A stretch of 8,205 nt of DNA from Spirochaetales bacterium (GCA_007126865.1 SLAN01000005.1:1-8205); one strand, 5' to 3'; positions 1-6,357 are shown, counted from the first letter of the stretch. The notes: generated by a model not told the origin, from the letters alone. Program-made: numbers and translations.

Positions 1-889
1 GCTCCATACGCAGCGGAAGTGTCTCGGTACCTTGCAGGAAGATCCACGCGTTATCGGGAGAAATCGCTGCACCGAGGTTACGGAGAGGCACGAGCCGCAT
101 GCGCAGCGCAAAGGCAACCGGATTCAACTCGCCGAGGTCGTGCGCATAGCGGACTCCGTGATAGCTCTCATCCGGTTCGTTCATCGTCGTGAACTTCGGA
201 TCGCTCCAGTCGAAGGTCCCGGAATCGACCACGATCCCGCCGATACCGGTTCCGTGCCCGCCGATCCATTTCGTCAGACTGTGAATGACCACATGTGCGC
301 CGTGCTCGATCGGCCGAAAGAGATACGGTGTCGTAAACGTGCTGTCGACCATCAGCGGCAGATTATGGCGGCGACTGATATCGCTCCACCGCTCGAAATC
401 GGGAACCGAAAGCGCGGGGTTTCCGATACTCTCGACAAAAAGCGCCCTCGTCCGCTCGTTTATCGCGCCTTCAACCGCGGCTGCGTCGAGCGGATCGACG
501 AAGCGAACGGTGATGCCGTATTGCGGCAGTATGTTGGCGAACATCGTATACGTTCCGCCGTAGAGGTGACTGCTCGAAACGACCTCGTCGCCGGCAACGC
601 AGACGTTTATGACCGAGTAGAAGATCGCGCTCGTACCCGATGCGAGTGCGAGTGCGGCGGCTCCGCCGTCGAGCGCCGCGATTCGCTGCTCGAGCACATC
701 CTGGGTCGGATTCATAATCCTGGTGTAGATGTATCCGAGCTCTTTCAGGGCAAAGAGATTGGCGGCGTGCTCGGTGTCGCGAAAATTGTACGCGGTCGTT
801 CTGCTGATCGGAACCGCCCGGCTCGGATTCTCCTCCTGCCTGGCCTGTCCGGCGTGAAGCGCCTTCGTCTCGAAGTGACTGTCCTGCAT
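1..889 (-). CDS. O-acetylhomoserine sulfhydrylase / aminocarboxypropyltransferase, 3' end beyond the window
   Basis: This is a PLP enzyme of the Cys/Met metabolism γ-family that would make homocysteine from O-acetylhomoserine and sulfide in the cytoplasm. The first 296 residues are present, against roughly 420-430 for full-length family members, so the C-terminal part lies left of position 1. Visible landmarks are the YTR motif near residue 55 (cofactor phosphate contact from the partner subunit), SGTSA at 84-88, LYGGTY at 109-114, the pyridine-binding Asp182 in VDSTF, and the Schiff-base Lys207 in HSLTKWIGGHGTGIGG. The glycine-rich stretch after the lysine is typical of the O-acetylhomoserine branch rather than cystathionine γ-synthase. 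The ATG at 889 is preceded by GAGGAG five bases upstream. The gene starts 11 bp after the cysK stop, so the two are probably co-transcribed. The exact acyl-homoserine substrate is inferred from family resemblance. Confidence 0.93.
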   Translation of the reverse strand, partial: MQDSHFETKALHAGQARQEENPSRAVPISRTTAYNFRDTEHAANLFALKELGYIYTRIMNPTQDVLEQRIAALDGGAAALALASGTSAIFYSVINVCVAGDEVVSSSHLYGGTYTMFANILPQYGITVRFVDPLDAAAVEGAINERTRALFVESIGNPALSVPDFERWSDISRRHNLPLMVDSTFTTPYLFRPIEHGAHVVIHSLTKWIGGHGTGIGGIVVDSGTFDWSDPKFTTMNEPDESYHGVRYAHDLGELNPVAFALRMRLVPLRNLGAAISPDNAWIFLQGTETLPLRME

Positions 890-900
890 GATTACTCCTC

Positions 901-1833
901 TTACTCCTTCTCCTGATAAAGCCAGGTGCTCAAGTAGCGCTCACCGGTGTCGCAGATCAGTGTTACAATCCGCTTGCCCCGGTGTTCCGGACGCGAAGCG
1001 AGCTGCAATGCACCGTAGACATTCGCTCCGGCACTCACCCCGCCGAGGATACCTTCGAGCCGCGCCAGATCCCGAGCCGTGCGGGTGGCATCCTCGGCGC
1101 TGACCTGTATTATCTCGTCGATCGCCGAGCGATCGAGCACCTCCGGAATAAACCCGGCGCCGATTCCCTGAATCCGGTGCGGCCCCGGCTTTCCGCCGGA
1201 AAGAACCGGCGAAGTATCCGGCTCTATCGCTACGACATCGATACGCTTTCCATAGCGCGAGCGAATTGCTCGGGCTACTCCGGTCAGAGTACCTCCGGTT
1301 CCGACGCCGGCCACGAACATGTCGATCGTCCCCTCGGTATCGCGCCATATCTCCTCGGCGGTCGTCTCTTCATGGATAGCCGGATTGGCCGGGTTGCGGA
1401 ACTGCTGCATCAACACCGCATCGGGGTTCGAGTCCACGATTTCCCTCGCACGCGCGACCGCGCCGTTCATACCTTCCGGTCCCGGAGTGAGCTCCACCTT
1501 CGCTCCGAACGCCTGCAGGAGGCGCCTGCGCTCGACACTCATCGTCTCCGGCATTGTAAGGACAACCGAATAGCCACGTACCGCTCCAACGTGTGCGAGT
1601 GCGATTCCGGTATTTCCGCTCGTCGCCTCGACAATCGTCCCACCGGCAGGCAGCTCCCCGGAGCGCTCGGCGGCCAGCACCATCGACAGGCCGATCCGAT
1701 CCTTGACGCTCGACGTCGGATTGCGGTTTTCCAGCTTAACGAGTACCTCGGCATCACCGCTTATCGGCAGTCGATTCAGGCGCACCAACGGCGTCGAGCC
1801 GACCAGCTCGTTCATATTATCGTAAATTGGCAT
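901..1833 (-). CDS. cysK: Cysteine synthase (O-acetylserine sulfhydrylase)
   Basis: This PLP-dependent fold-type II enzyme forms cysteine from O-acetylserine and sulfide. At 310 residues it has the usual length of the family and no C-terminal CBS domains, so it is not a cystathionine β-synthase. Landmarks in order are the N-terminal VGSTPLVRLN (11-20), PLP lysine Lys44 in PTSSVKDR, the substrate loop TSGNTG (71-76), the phosphate-binding GVGTGGT (176-182), GGVSAG (264-269), and CDTGERYLST (294-303), where Thr296 is placed to contact the pyridine nitrogen. The ATG at 1833 is preceded by a G-rich stretch (GGGGAA, 1842-1837) acting as a modest ribosome-binding site. It lies 50 bp downstream of the OmpA-family gene on the same strand and 11 bp upstream of the O-acetylhomoserine enzyme. 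A direct repeat and a possible promoter occupy the upstream gap, so separate control is plausible. CysM-like substrate preference cannot be excluded. Confidence 0.95.
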   Translation of the reverse strand: MPIYDNMNELVGSTPLVRLNRLPISGDAEVLVKLENRNPTSSVKDRIGLSMVLAAERSGELPAGGTIVEATSGNTGIALAHVGAVRGYSVVLTMPETMSVERRRLLQAFGAKVELTPGPEGMNGAVARAREIVDSNPDAVLMQQFRNPANPAIHEETTAEEIWRDTEGTIDMFVAGVGTGGTLTGVARAIRSRYGKRIDVVAIEPDTSPVLSGGKPGPHRIQGIGAGFIPEVLDRSAIDEIIQVSAEDATRTARDLARLEGILGGVSAGANVYGALQLASRPEHRGKRIVTLICDTGERYLSTWLYQEKE

Positions 1834-1848
1834 GTATTCCCCGGTTGA

Positions 1849-1877
1849 ATCCTATCTAACTCAAGTTGTTAACTCAA
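1849..1877 (-). promoter_or_regulatory. Candidate σ70-type promoter for cysK
   Basis: Reading the minus strand, TTGAGT (1877-1872) is followed after exactly 17 bases by TAGGAT (1854-1849), each matching four of six consensus positions. The predicted transcription start, near 1842, would leave a leader of only about nine bases, and the G-rich ribosome-binding site would sit at its very 5' end. That is tight, so the alternative is that cysK is read through from the OmpA-family gene. The promoter lies inside the direct repeat described separately. Confidence 0.35.
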
Positions 1878-1879
1878 GT
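1857..1879. repeat. Direct repeat, two TAACTCAAGT units; possible operator
   Basis: The decamer TAACTCAAGT occurs at 1857-1866 and again at 1870-1879, a period of 13 bases. Within each copy the core AACTCAAGT(T) is close to a palindrome (AACT, two central bases, AGTT), as expected for a site bound by a dimer. The pair covers the spacer and -35 region of the candidate cysK promoter. A repressor or activator responding to sulfur status is a reasonable guess. No regulator gene is visible in the window. Confidence 0.45.
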
Positions 1880-1883
1880 GCTT

Positions 1884-3125
1884 TTACTCTTCCAGAATAG
1901 TAAATTCCACCCTGCGGTTGCGCCGTCGGCCGGCTTCATCCTCGTTGCTCGCAACCGGATCGCGCGCTCCCATGCCGCGGTACAGCACCTCATCACGCTC
2001 TCGCACTCCCCGCTCGATCATATACTCGGCTATGAGTCGTGCCCGCTCTTCGCTCAGCGCCTCGCGACCCTCCTCGGTACCGGCCAGCGCGGTATGGCCG
2101 GTGATCAACAGCTCGCCGGAGCGGTATTCACGCAACAGCTCGGCAATTTCCTCCAGGCGCTGCTCTTCGCCCGGCCTCAGCCGCGTCGAATCCGGTTCGA
2201 ACCCGATCGCCTCGAGGCTGATCGTGATTCCCCGATCGTCGTCGCGAACGTCGACATCAGCATCGCCTTCAAGTCGCTTCCTGAGATCGCCGATAACCGC
2301 GTCTCTGTCGTCGAAACTCGTGTCGGTTATGCGTGCGTCTGCGCGCCCGCGCCATGTCCATGTCTGCCCGTTACTGAGGTCGTAGTTAATCTCGAACTCT
2401 TCCTCATACGCGTGTGGCCGTGCCAGTTCGCGATCCCAGTAGTGCCGTTGCCGGGAAAATCCGGTGATCCGCTCGGGATAGAGTGCACGCGGAACCGAGG
2501 TCGGCCGATAGAACATGTTGTACTCGAGATCGAAAACATCGACGGTGATGCCGTCGCGCTCGTCTACGCCGACATACTCGTAGGCGACGGGAATGGCGAA
2601 ATGCTCGATCGCGTCGATCCCGAAGCTCTCGCGCAAATCAACAACTTCGGTTCCGACAGCCGACCACGTGTCGCCCGGCCGGATCCCCCGCTCCGGGAAC
2701 ACCGGAACGTCGCGAACGAGCGGTCGCGAACGTCCCTCCGGAACCTCGTCGTACCCGAGATGATCGCGCACGTACTCGGTGTGAAACTCCGAGGCGAGCC
2801 GAAACGCGCCGTGCTGCGTGCTTTTCTCCGACGAGACCTGGTAATGGACGGTGAGTCGGCCCGAGTAGTCATCGAGCTCGGTAACGTCGACACTGATTCT
2901 GTTGAGAATCGTCTGACTCTGGTTGAATCGGCCGTTGACGAACACATCCGAGTTCACCGTGCTCAGGATTCGATAGTGTTCGCCGTCTATGTAGCGGTAA
3001 CGGAACTCGCGAGCGACTCCGTCTTCCGCCGCCAGCGGGGGCGGAACGATCGTCACGGTGAGCACGGCGAACATCGAGGCGAACGCGATCGGTAGACACT
3101 TCATAACGGACAAAAAGGATATCAC
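1884..3125 (-). CDS. Exported OmpA-family protein with long β-rich N-terminal region
   Basis: This is a probable periplasmic or outer-membrane-associated protein of 413 residues. It opens with a hydrophobic segment (about residues 9-33) ending LAA before EDG, which fits signal peptidase I cleavage; there is no lipobox cysteine. Residues 40-260 alternate polar and hydrophobic residues with many Tyr, Phe and Trp, suggesting β-structure of unknown role. Residues 297-411 form an OmpA C-terminal domain, with GFEPDSTRL (308-316), GHTALAG (343-349), LSEERA (357-362), RGMGARDPVASN (383-394) and RRNRRVEF (401-408). The arginine of the peptidoglycan site (Arg361) is kept, but the aspartate normally found in GHTD is Ala346. 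Two starts are possible: GTG at 3125, with AAGG six bases upstream, and ATG at 3104, which gives a more ordinary signal peptide (MKCLP...) but no Shine-Dalgarno sequence. I favour the GTG only slightly. The layout recalls T. pallidum Tp0624, from memory. Confidence 0.88.
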   Translation of the reverse strand: MISFLSVMKCLPIAFASMFAVLTVTIVPPPLAAEDGVAREFRYRYIDGEHYRILSTVNSDVFVNGRFNQSQTILNRISVDVTELDDYSGRLTVHYQVSSEKSTQHGAFRLASEFHTEYVRDHLGYDEVPEGRSRPLVRDVPVFPERGIRPGDTWSAVGTEVVDLRESFGIDAIEHFAIPVAYEYVGVDERDGITVDVFDLEYNMFYRPTSVPRALYPERITGFSRQRHYWDRELARPHAYEEEFEINYDLSNGQTWTWRGRADARITDTSFDDRDAVIGDLRKRLEGDADVDVRDDDRGITISLEAIGFEPDSTRLRPGEEQRLEEIAELLREYRSGELLITGHTALAGTEEGREALSEERARLIAEYMIERGVRERDEVLYRGMGARDPVASNEDEAGRRRNRRVEFTILEE

Positions 3126-3158
3126 ACCGCACCTTCGCCGACACCGGCACGCGACTCA

Positions 3159-3180
3159 CGCTGTCCGGAGATGAACAGCG
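3159..3180. repeat. Short inverted repeat upstream of the OmpA-family gene
   Basis: CGCTGT (3159-3164) and ACAGCG (3175-3180) are perfect complements separated by ten bases. The element lies 34 bases upstream of the GTG start of the OmpA-family gene and could be a leader hairpin or a protein-binding site. A six-base stem in GC-rich DNA can arise by chance. Apart from this and the plus-strand promoter, I see nothing definite in the 3126-3298 intergenic stretch. Confidence 0.2.
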
Positions 3181-3212
3181 ACGAGCCAACTCCTTAAGAG
3201 AGCGTCAGTTCC

Positions 3213-3241
3213 TTGACAAAGCGGAGAGTGCTCGCTATCGT
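3213..3241 (+). promoter_or_regulatory. Candidate σ70 promoter for the DEAD/DbpA-domain gene
   Basis: A perfect TTGACA (3213-3218) is followed after 17 bases by TATCGT (3236-3241), which matches four of six -10 positions. Transcription would start near 3248, leaving a leader of about 50 bases before the GTG at 3299. The leader includes a three-codon reading frame (ATG GTA CTT TAA, 3277-3288). Position, spacing and orientation all suit the downstream gene. Confidence 0.55.
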
Positions 3242-3298
3242 TCGGCATCTACACCAGACCGGCATCCGTCGGAAGCATGGTACTTTAATCGGGATTGC

Positions 3299-4435
3299 GT
3301 GGTGGGCCGGACGAACAAGAAAGAACAGGGATACGAGCATGTTTCTCGGAAGAAGCTGCTTCCACACCTCAATTCCCTCGAACGTTACGTATACCCACTT
3401 GCATTCCGCAAGCGCGACTTTCTTGTAGAAACCGGTCCAATCGATTCCGACCGGGGACATCTCCTGCTGCCCGTGCTGCCTCATATGCGAAGAAAGGGGA
3501 AAAGCACGCAGGCACTCGTCATTACCGCCTCCGTAGAGGCCGTTCGTCAGACCGAGCGCCTCATACGCCGTGTACCGCATCTGAGCTGGCTCGAGAAGCG
3601 CGTGCTGCACCTCGATTCCGAAGAGGCATCCCGGAAGGAGGCCGGACAGATCGGCCGGCAGCCGCATGTCCTCGTGGCGACAAGCGACCGGATTATCGAT
3701 CATCTGCGGCGCGACAATCTGAGTCTCGACCATGTGCACGCCGTCGTAGTGGATGAACCCGAACGGGAATCGGCATCCGGATTCAATGTAGACGTTCAGT
3801 TCATCCTGTCGAAGTTGAACCGGCACCCCCACATGGCGGTTTTTACCCCGTCGCTCCACGAAGAAACCGACGCAATCATATCATTGCTCCGACGGCCGCG
3901 GGTCTGCGAACGCGAAGACTGGCTTGACGCCGGTTCCAGCGAATCCAGCAAGGGAAAGGAGCAGACCGTGAGCAACGAACAGCGAAAGAAGAACGATTTC
4001 CCGTCCGAGGAGAAGATCGCCGGCCAGATCGAAGAGATTATTCGCCAGATTCACGAGGAGGAGAATCCGGACGAGCTCAATTACTATCGAAAACTGGTTC
4101 GAAAACATGTCCCTTTTTTTACGCGCGGCTACTTCGCCGCGTATTTGCTGAAGAACGGCTCAACGCCGCGTAAATCGAAGAAGAACTCGACTCAATTCAC
4201 GAGCATGTTCGTCGGTGTCGGCAAGAATCGCCGCGTTTTCCCGCGCGATCTCATTCAGCTGTTCTCGAGCGTCAACGGTGTGAGCGCCGAAGACGTCGGC
4301 GAAATCAAGATTCTCGACAATTACAGCTTTGCCGAGATCACGACCGAAAAGGCACCCGATCTCATCCGTGAGCTGAACGGCACCGAATATCGAGGTCGAA
4401 AACTCACGGTCAATTTCGCGAAGCGAAAGGATTGA
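3299..4435 (+). CDS. Degenerate DEAD-box RecA1 domain fused to a DbpA-type RNA-binding domain
   Basis: This 378-residue protein is probably an RNA-binding, ribosome-associated factor descended from a DbpA/CsdA-like RNA helicase. Residues 20-200 follow the first RecA domain of DEAD-box proteins. VLVATSDRIIDHL (124-136) matches VLVATPGRLLDHL, VVVDEPER (149-156) stands where VLDEAD is expected, and GFNVDVQFIL (161-170) fits the segment after it. The Walker A motif is lost: at 43-53 there is VETGPIDSDRG with no GKT. Motif III (SAT) has become FTPS at 182-185, and no second RecA domain follows. After a polar linker come a helical segment (237-285) like the one preceding the RNA-binding domain in CsdA, and an RRM-like DbpA domain (300-375) with MFVGVGK, DVGEIKILDNYSFAEI and LNGTEYRGRKLTVNFA. 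GTG 3299 and GTG 3302 are both possible starts, with GGGA just upstream. ATP-driven unwinding seems very unlikely; RNA binding is likely. Its stop is 4 bp from the convergent neighbour's stop. Confidence 0.87.
   Translation: MVGRTNKKEQGYEHVSRKKLLPHLNSLERYVYPLAFRKRDFLVETGPIDSDRGHLLLPVLPHMRRKGKSTQALVITASVEAVRQTERLIRRVPHLSWLEKRVLHLDSEEASRKEAGQIGRQPHVLVATSDRIIDHLRRDNLSLDHVHAVVVDEPERESASGFNVDVQFILSKLNRHPHMAVFTPSLHEETDAIISLLRRPRVCEREDWLDAGSSESSKGKEQTVSNEQRKKNDFPSEEKIAGQIEEIIRQIHEEENPDELNYYRKLVRKHVPFFTRGYFAAYLLKNGSTPRKSKKNSTQFTSMFVGVGKNRRVFPRDLIQLFSSVNGVSAEDVGEIKILDNYSFAEITTEKAPDLIRELNGTEYRGRKLTVNFAKRKD
3955..3970 (+). promoter_or_regulatory. Internal ribosome-binding site and in-frame GTG for a possible nested RNA-binding product
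   Basis: AAAGGAG (3955-3961) is followed after six bases by an in-frame GTG (3968-3970), codon 224 of the host gene. It is one of the strongest ribosome-binding sites in the window and far better than the weak one before GTG 3299. Starting here would give a 155-residue protein beginning MSNEQRKK, made of the helical segment plus the DbpA RNA-binding domain (3968-4435), exactly leaving out the dead helicase part. Lysine- and glutamate-rich linkers can produce AAGGAG by chance, so use as a start site is inference. Confidence 0.45.
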
Positions 4436-4439
4436 GCGG

Positions 4440-5624
4440 CTAAAGCACGAGCGGAAGAAGACGGATCAGTACGGCGAAGTTTACGAGCATGGAGGCACCG
4501 AGCGCGCCGAGTGCGACGAGCTCCCAGACGTAGGCGAGCACCTCGCTGCGCCGTGAACGCTCGGCCGGATCAGCCGGCAAAATCACGAACTCGGCCATCG
4601 GATCCGATGGCCGGCCGATATCTCCATCTTTCGGGCTGCCGAATACCATCCAGCGGTGTGCATCCATCCTGCCGGTCGAGGTGCGGAGCACCGCACCGCG
4701 TGCGAGATAACGCTCTACGACCGACGGCTCGATTTCCACACCGAGGTACGACTCTCCGTCCGGCAGGCGGGCGGCGCGATCGCTTCCGTCCCGGGGATAG
4801 AGTAAGCAGAGTCGCAGCAGATCGCGCCAGGCGCGATGGGCACGCCCCTTCAACCACAATCTTCGATACACGAAGTAACCGATTACCCCCGGCGGCATGA
4901 GCGGCAGTATCGGAATCACCGCCAGACCGAGCGTGAGAATTCCAGCCGCGTATCCTGCTGCCACCGAAAACGCGCGCACCGCCACGATCACGAGAATAAG
5001 CATCCCCGCCACGAGCGACGGCGGCGTGAGGGCATTCCAGTACTCGTTTCTATGCCGCCCGAACCAGATCGCCCGTGCGAGAAGCTGCGTGGGCGGGCCA
5101 TCATACATGATAACAAGCGGCCCGCGCCGACCGACGCCGCGGAAGATGGGCACTCCGTTCTCGGACACCAGGCGCCCGCTCACGAATACGCTTGTGCCCT
5201 CCGTAAGGCTGCTCATCCGGCTCCATGGAACTATCTCGGGCATACTCTGTGTAGGAATTAACGACTCAAATCCGAGCGCCGTATCGTCGCCGGCATGTCG
5301 GTACTGAGGAGGAGAATCCTCCGGTAGCAGGCATACGGTAGCATTTGCCATCTCGATCTCCACGGAGCTGCTCCCGTTCCGGATCCAGAGTCGGTCATCG
5401 GCCTGCAACGCTTCAATCACCCCGAAGAAGCGGTACTCGCCGATCTCCCCGTCGCGTTCGTACGCCGAATGCACCGTTCGAGAGCCTGCGTGCGGGTTCA
5501 GCGCGGCGTTCACAACGGCGCGGCGAAACGACCTCCAATGGGCTCGGGTCGCGACCACACCTATGGCGGGTATAACGACAAAGAACACGAAAGCTACGAG
5601 GACACTCAGCTGGACTGGACTCAC
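4440..5624 (-). CDS. Uncharacterised four-helix membrane protein with a central β-rich, GIDE-like domain
   Basis: I do not recognise a specific family. The 394-residue protein has one hydrophobic helix at the N-terminus (about 4-26), a soluble region (27-198), two helices close together (about 201-219 and 225-245) and a C-terminal helix (about 364-388). Between the third and fourth helices lies a second soluble region with charged segments (256-360). Residues 60-175 look β-rich. The part from GTSVFVSGRLV (143-153) to RGPLVIMYDG (167-176), followed by a helix leading into the membrane, faintly resembles the GIDE domain of the eukaryotic MUL1 ligase and its bacterial relatives. There is no RING finger. 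This is a weak resemblance seen by eye. The GTG at 5624 is preceded by AAGGA with a six-base spacer, which supports that start. It diverges from the metallo-hydrolase gene and converges on the DEAD/DbpA gene. Confidence 0.8.
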   Translation of the reverse strand: MSPVQLSVLVAFVFFVVIPAIGVVATRAHWRSFRRAVVNAALNPHAGSRTVHSAYERDGEIGEYRFFGVIEALQADDRLWIRNGSSSVEIEMANATVCLLPEDSPPQYRHAGDDTALGFESLIPTQSMPEIVPWSRMSSLTEGTSVFVSGRLVSENGVPIFRGVGRRGPLVIMYDGPPTQLLARAIWFGRHRNEYWNALTPPSLVAGMLILVIVAVRAFSVAAGYAAGILTLGLAVIPILPLMPPGVIGYFVYRRLWLKGRAHRAWRDLLRLCLLYPRDGSDRAARLPDGESYLGVEIEPSVVERYLARGAVLRTSTGRMDAHRWMVFGSPKDGDIGRPSDPMAEFVILPADPAERSRRSEVLAYVWELVALGALGASMLVNFAVLIRLLPLVL

Positions 5625-5633
5625 GCCGTTTCC

Positions 5634-5662
5634 TTGCCTCCGAAACGTCGAACAGCTATGCT
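5634..5662 (+). promoter_or_regulatory. Candidate σ70-type promoter for the metallo-hydrolase gene
   Basis: TTGCCT (5634-5639), a 17-base spacer and TATGCT (5657-5662) give four of six matches in each box. The start of transcription would fall near 5669, only about five bases before the ATG at 5674. With no Shine-Dalgarno sequence there, the transcript would be almost leaderless. The -35 box overlaps the ribosome-binding site of the divergent membrane-protein gene. Confidence 0.35.
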
Positions 5663-5673
5663 ACCGACAAATT

Positions 5674-6357
5674 ATGATTGAACGCGTCATCGTTGGTCCA
5701 TTTCACACTAACACATACATAGTGACGATAGCGAAGAAGGAGTGCATTCTCATAGATCCGGGAGCTGAAGCTCAGAACATCATCTCGCGCCTCGACGTGC
5801 TCAATGTAACGCCACGGCTGATCGTTCTCACACACGGCCATCTCGACCACCTGTCGGCAAGCGCGGAAATCATCGCTCGATACCAGCAGGACGAAGCGAC
5901 TATCCCGGTGCTCCTTCACCCCGATGACCGCTACCTGCTCGACACAGGCGAATCATCGCCTGCACGGGAGATTTTCGAGCCGTTCGGAGACGACGGTGTG
6001 AACGCGTTCAGATCGATGATCGAAGGTGTACCCACGATCGAAACGTCGCTCCAGGACGGAGCTCCGGTGGGCGAGACCGACTTCCGCGTCCTGCATACGC
6101 CGGGACATACTCCGGGAAGCGTCTGCTTCTACAGCGAAACTCGCGAGATCGTTTTCAGTGGAGATACGCTCTTCTTCAAAGCCGCCGGAAGAACCGATTT
6201 CGACCGGTCGAACTCGGCAGCACTCGAAAAAAGCATCCGCTCTGTTCTGTTCGAGCTTCCGCCTCAGACACGCCTCTTTCCCGGACACGGGCCGTACTCA
6301 ACGATCGAGCGCGAGCTTGCGAACAACCGCTTCTCGACCGATCACACCATGATCTGA
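5674..6357 (+). CDS. Glyoxalase II-like metallo-β-lactamase-fold hydrolase
   Basis: This 227-residue cytoplasmic hydrolase belongs to the small glyoxalase II/YcbL-like group, usually described as thioester hydrolases. The binuclear metal site looks complete: THGHLDH (53-59) supplies His54, His56, Asp58 and His59, HTPGH (141-145) supplies His145, SGDTLF (162-167) supplies bridging Asp164, and PGHG (203-206) supplies His205. GRTDF (172-176) is also typical of this group. It lacks the longer C-terminal substrate-binding helices of classical glyoxalase II, so the true substrate is unknown. The N-terminus MIERVIVGPFHTNTYIV is a good family start, which fixes ATG 5674 even though no ribosome-binding site precedes it. 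The open frame extends upstream to 5563 but encodes nothing family-like. It diverges from the membrane-protein gene and converges on the uncharacterised gene at 6379, with no clear hairpin between them. Confidence 0.92.
   Translation: MIERVIVGPFHTNTYIVTIAKKECILIDPGAEAQNIISRLDVLNVTPRLIVLTHGHLDHLSASAEIIARYQQDEATIPVLLHPDDRYLLDTGESSPAREIFEPFGDDGVNAFRSMIEGVPTIETSLQDGAPVGETDFRVLHTPGHTPGSVCFYSETREIVFSGDTLFFKAAGRTDFDRSNSAALEKSIRSVLFELPPQTRLFPGHGPYSTIERELANNRFSTDHTMI

Noticed and set aside
32..916. Long plus-strand open frame (294 codons)
   Set aside because: It lies antisense to the O-acetylhomoserine enzyme, which has all family motifs and the PLP lysine. The plus-strand translation is Arg-rich with no recognisable motif.
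982..1848. Plus-strand open frame of 288 codons
   Set aside because: It is antisense to cysK, whose identity is certain, and its translation has no domain features.
1866..3095. Plus-strand open frame of 409 codons
   Set aside because: It covers almost exactly the antisense of the OmpA-family gene. The minus-strand product has a signal peptide and an OmpA domain, and the plus frame has neither a ribosome-binding site nor motifs.
3213..3219. TTGTCA on the minus strand as a -35 box for the OmpA-family gene
   Set aside because: It is the complement of the plus-strand TTGACA, and no acceptable -10 box lies 16-18 bases downstream.
3194..3859. Minus-strand open frame of 221 codons opposite the DEAD/DbpA gene
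   Set aside because: The opposite strand shows clear DEAD-box-like and DbpA segments in one continuous frame. The minus frame has no motif and ends inside the intergenic region.
5563..5673. N-terminal extension of the metallo-hydrolase
   Set aside because: The added residues resemble no family N-terminus and overlap the start of the divergent membrane-protein gene. The fold normally begins at the MIERVIVGPF segment.
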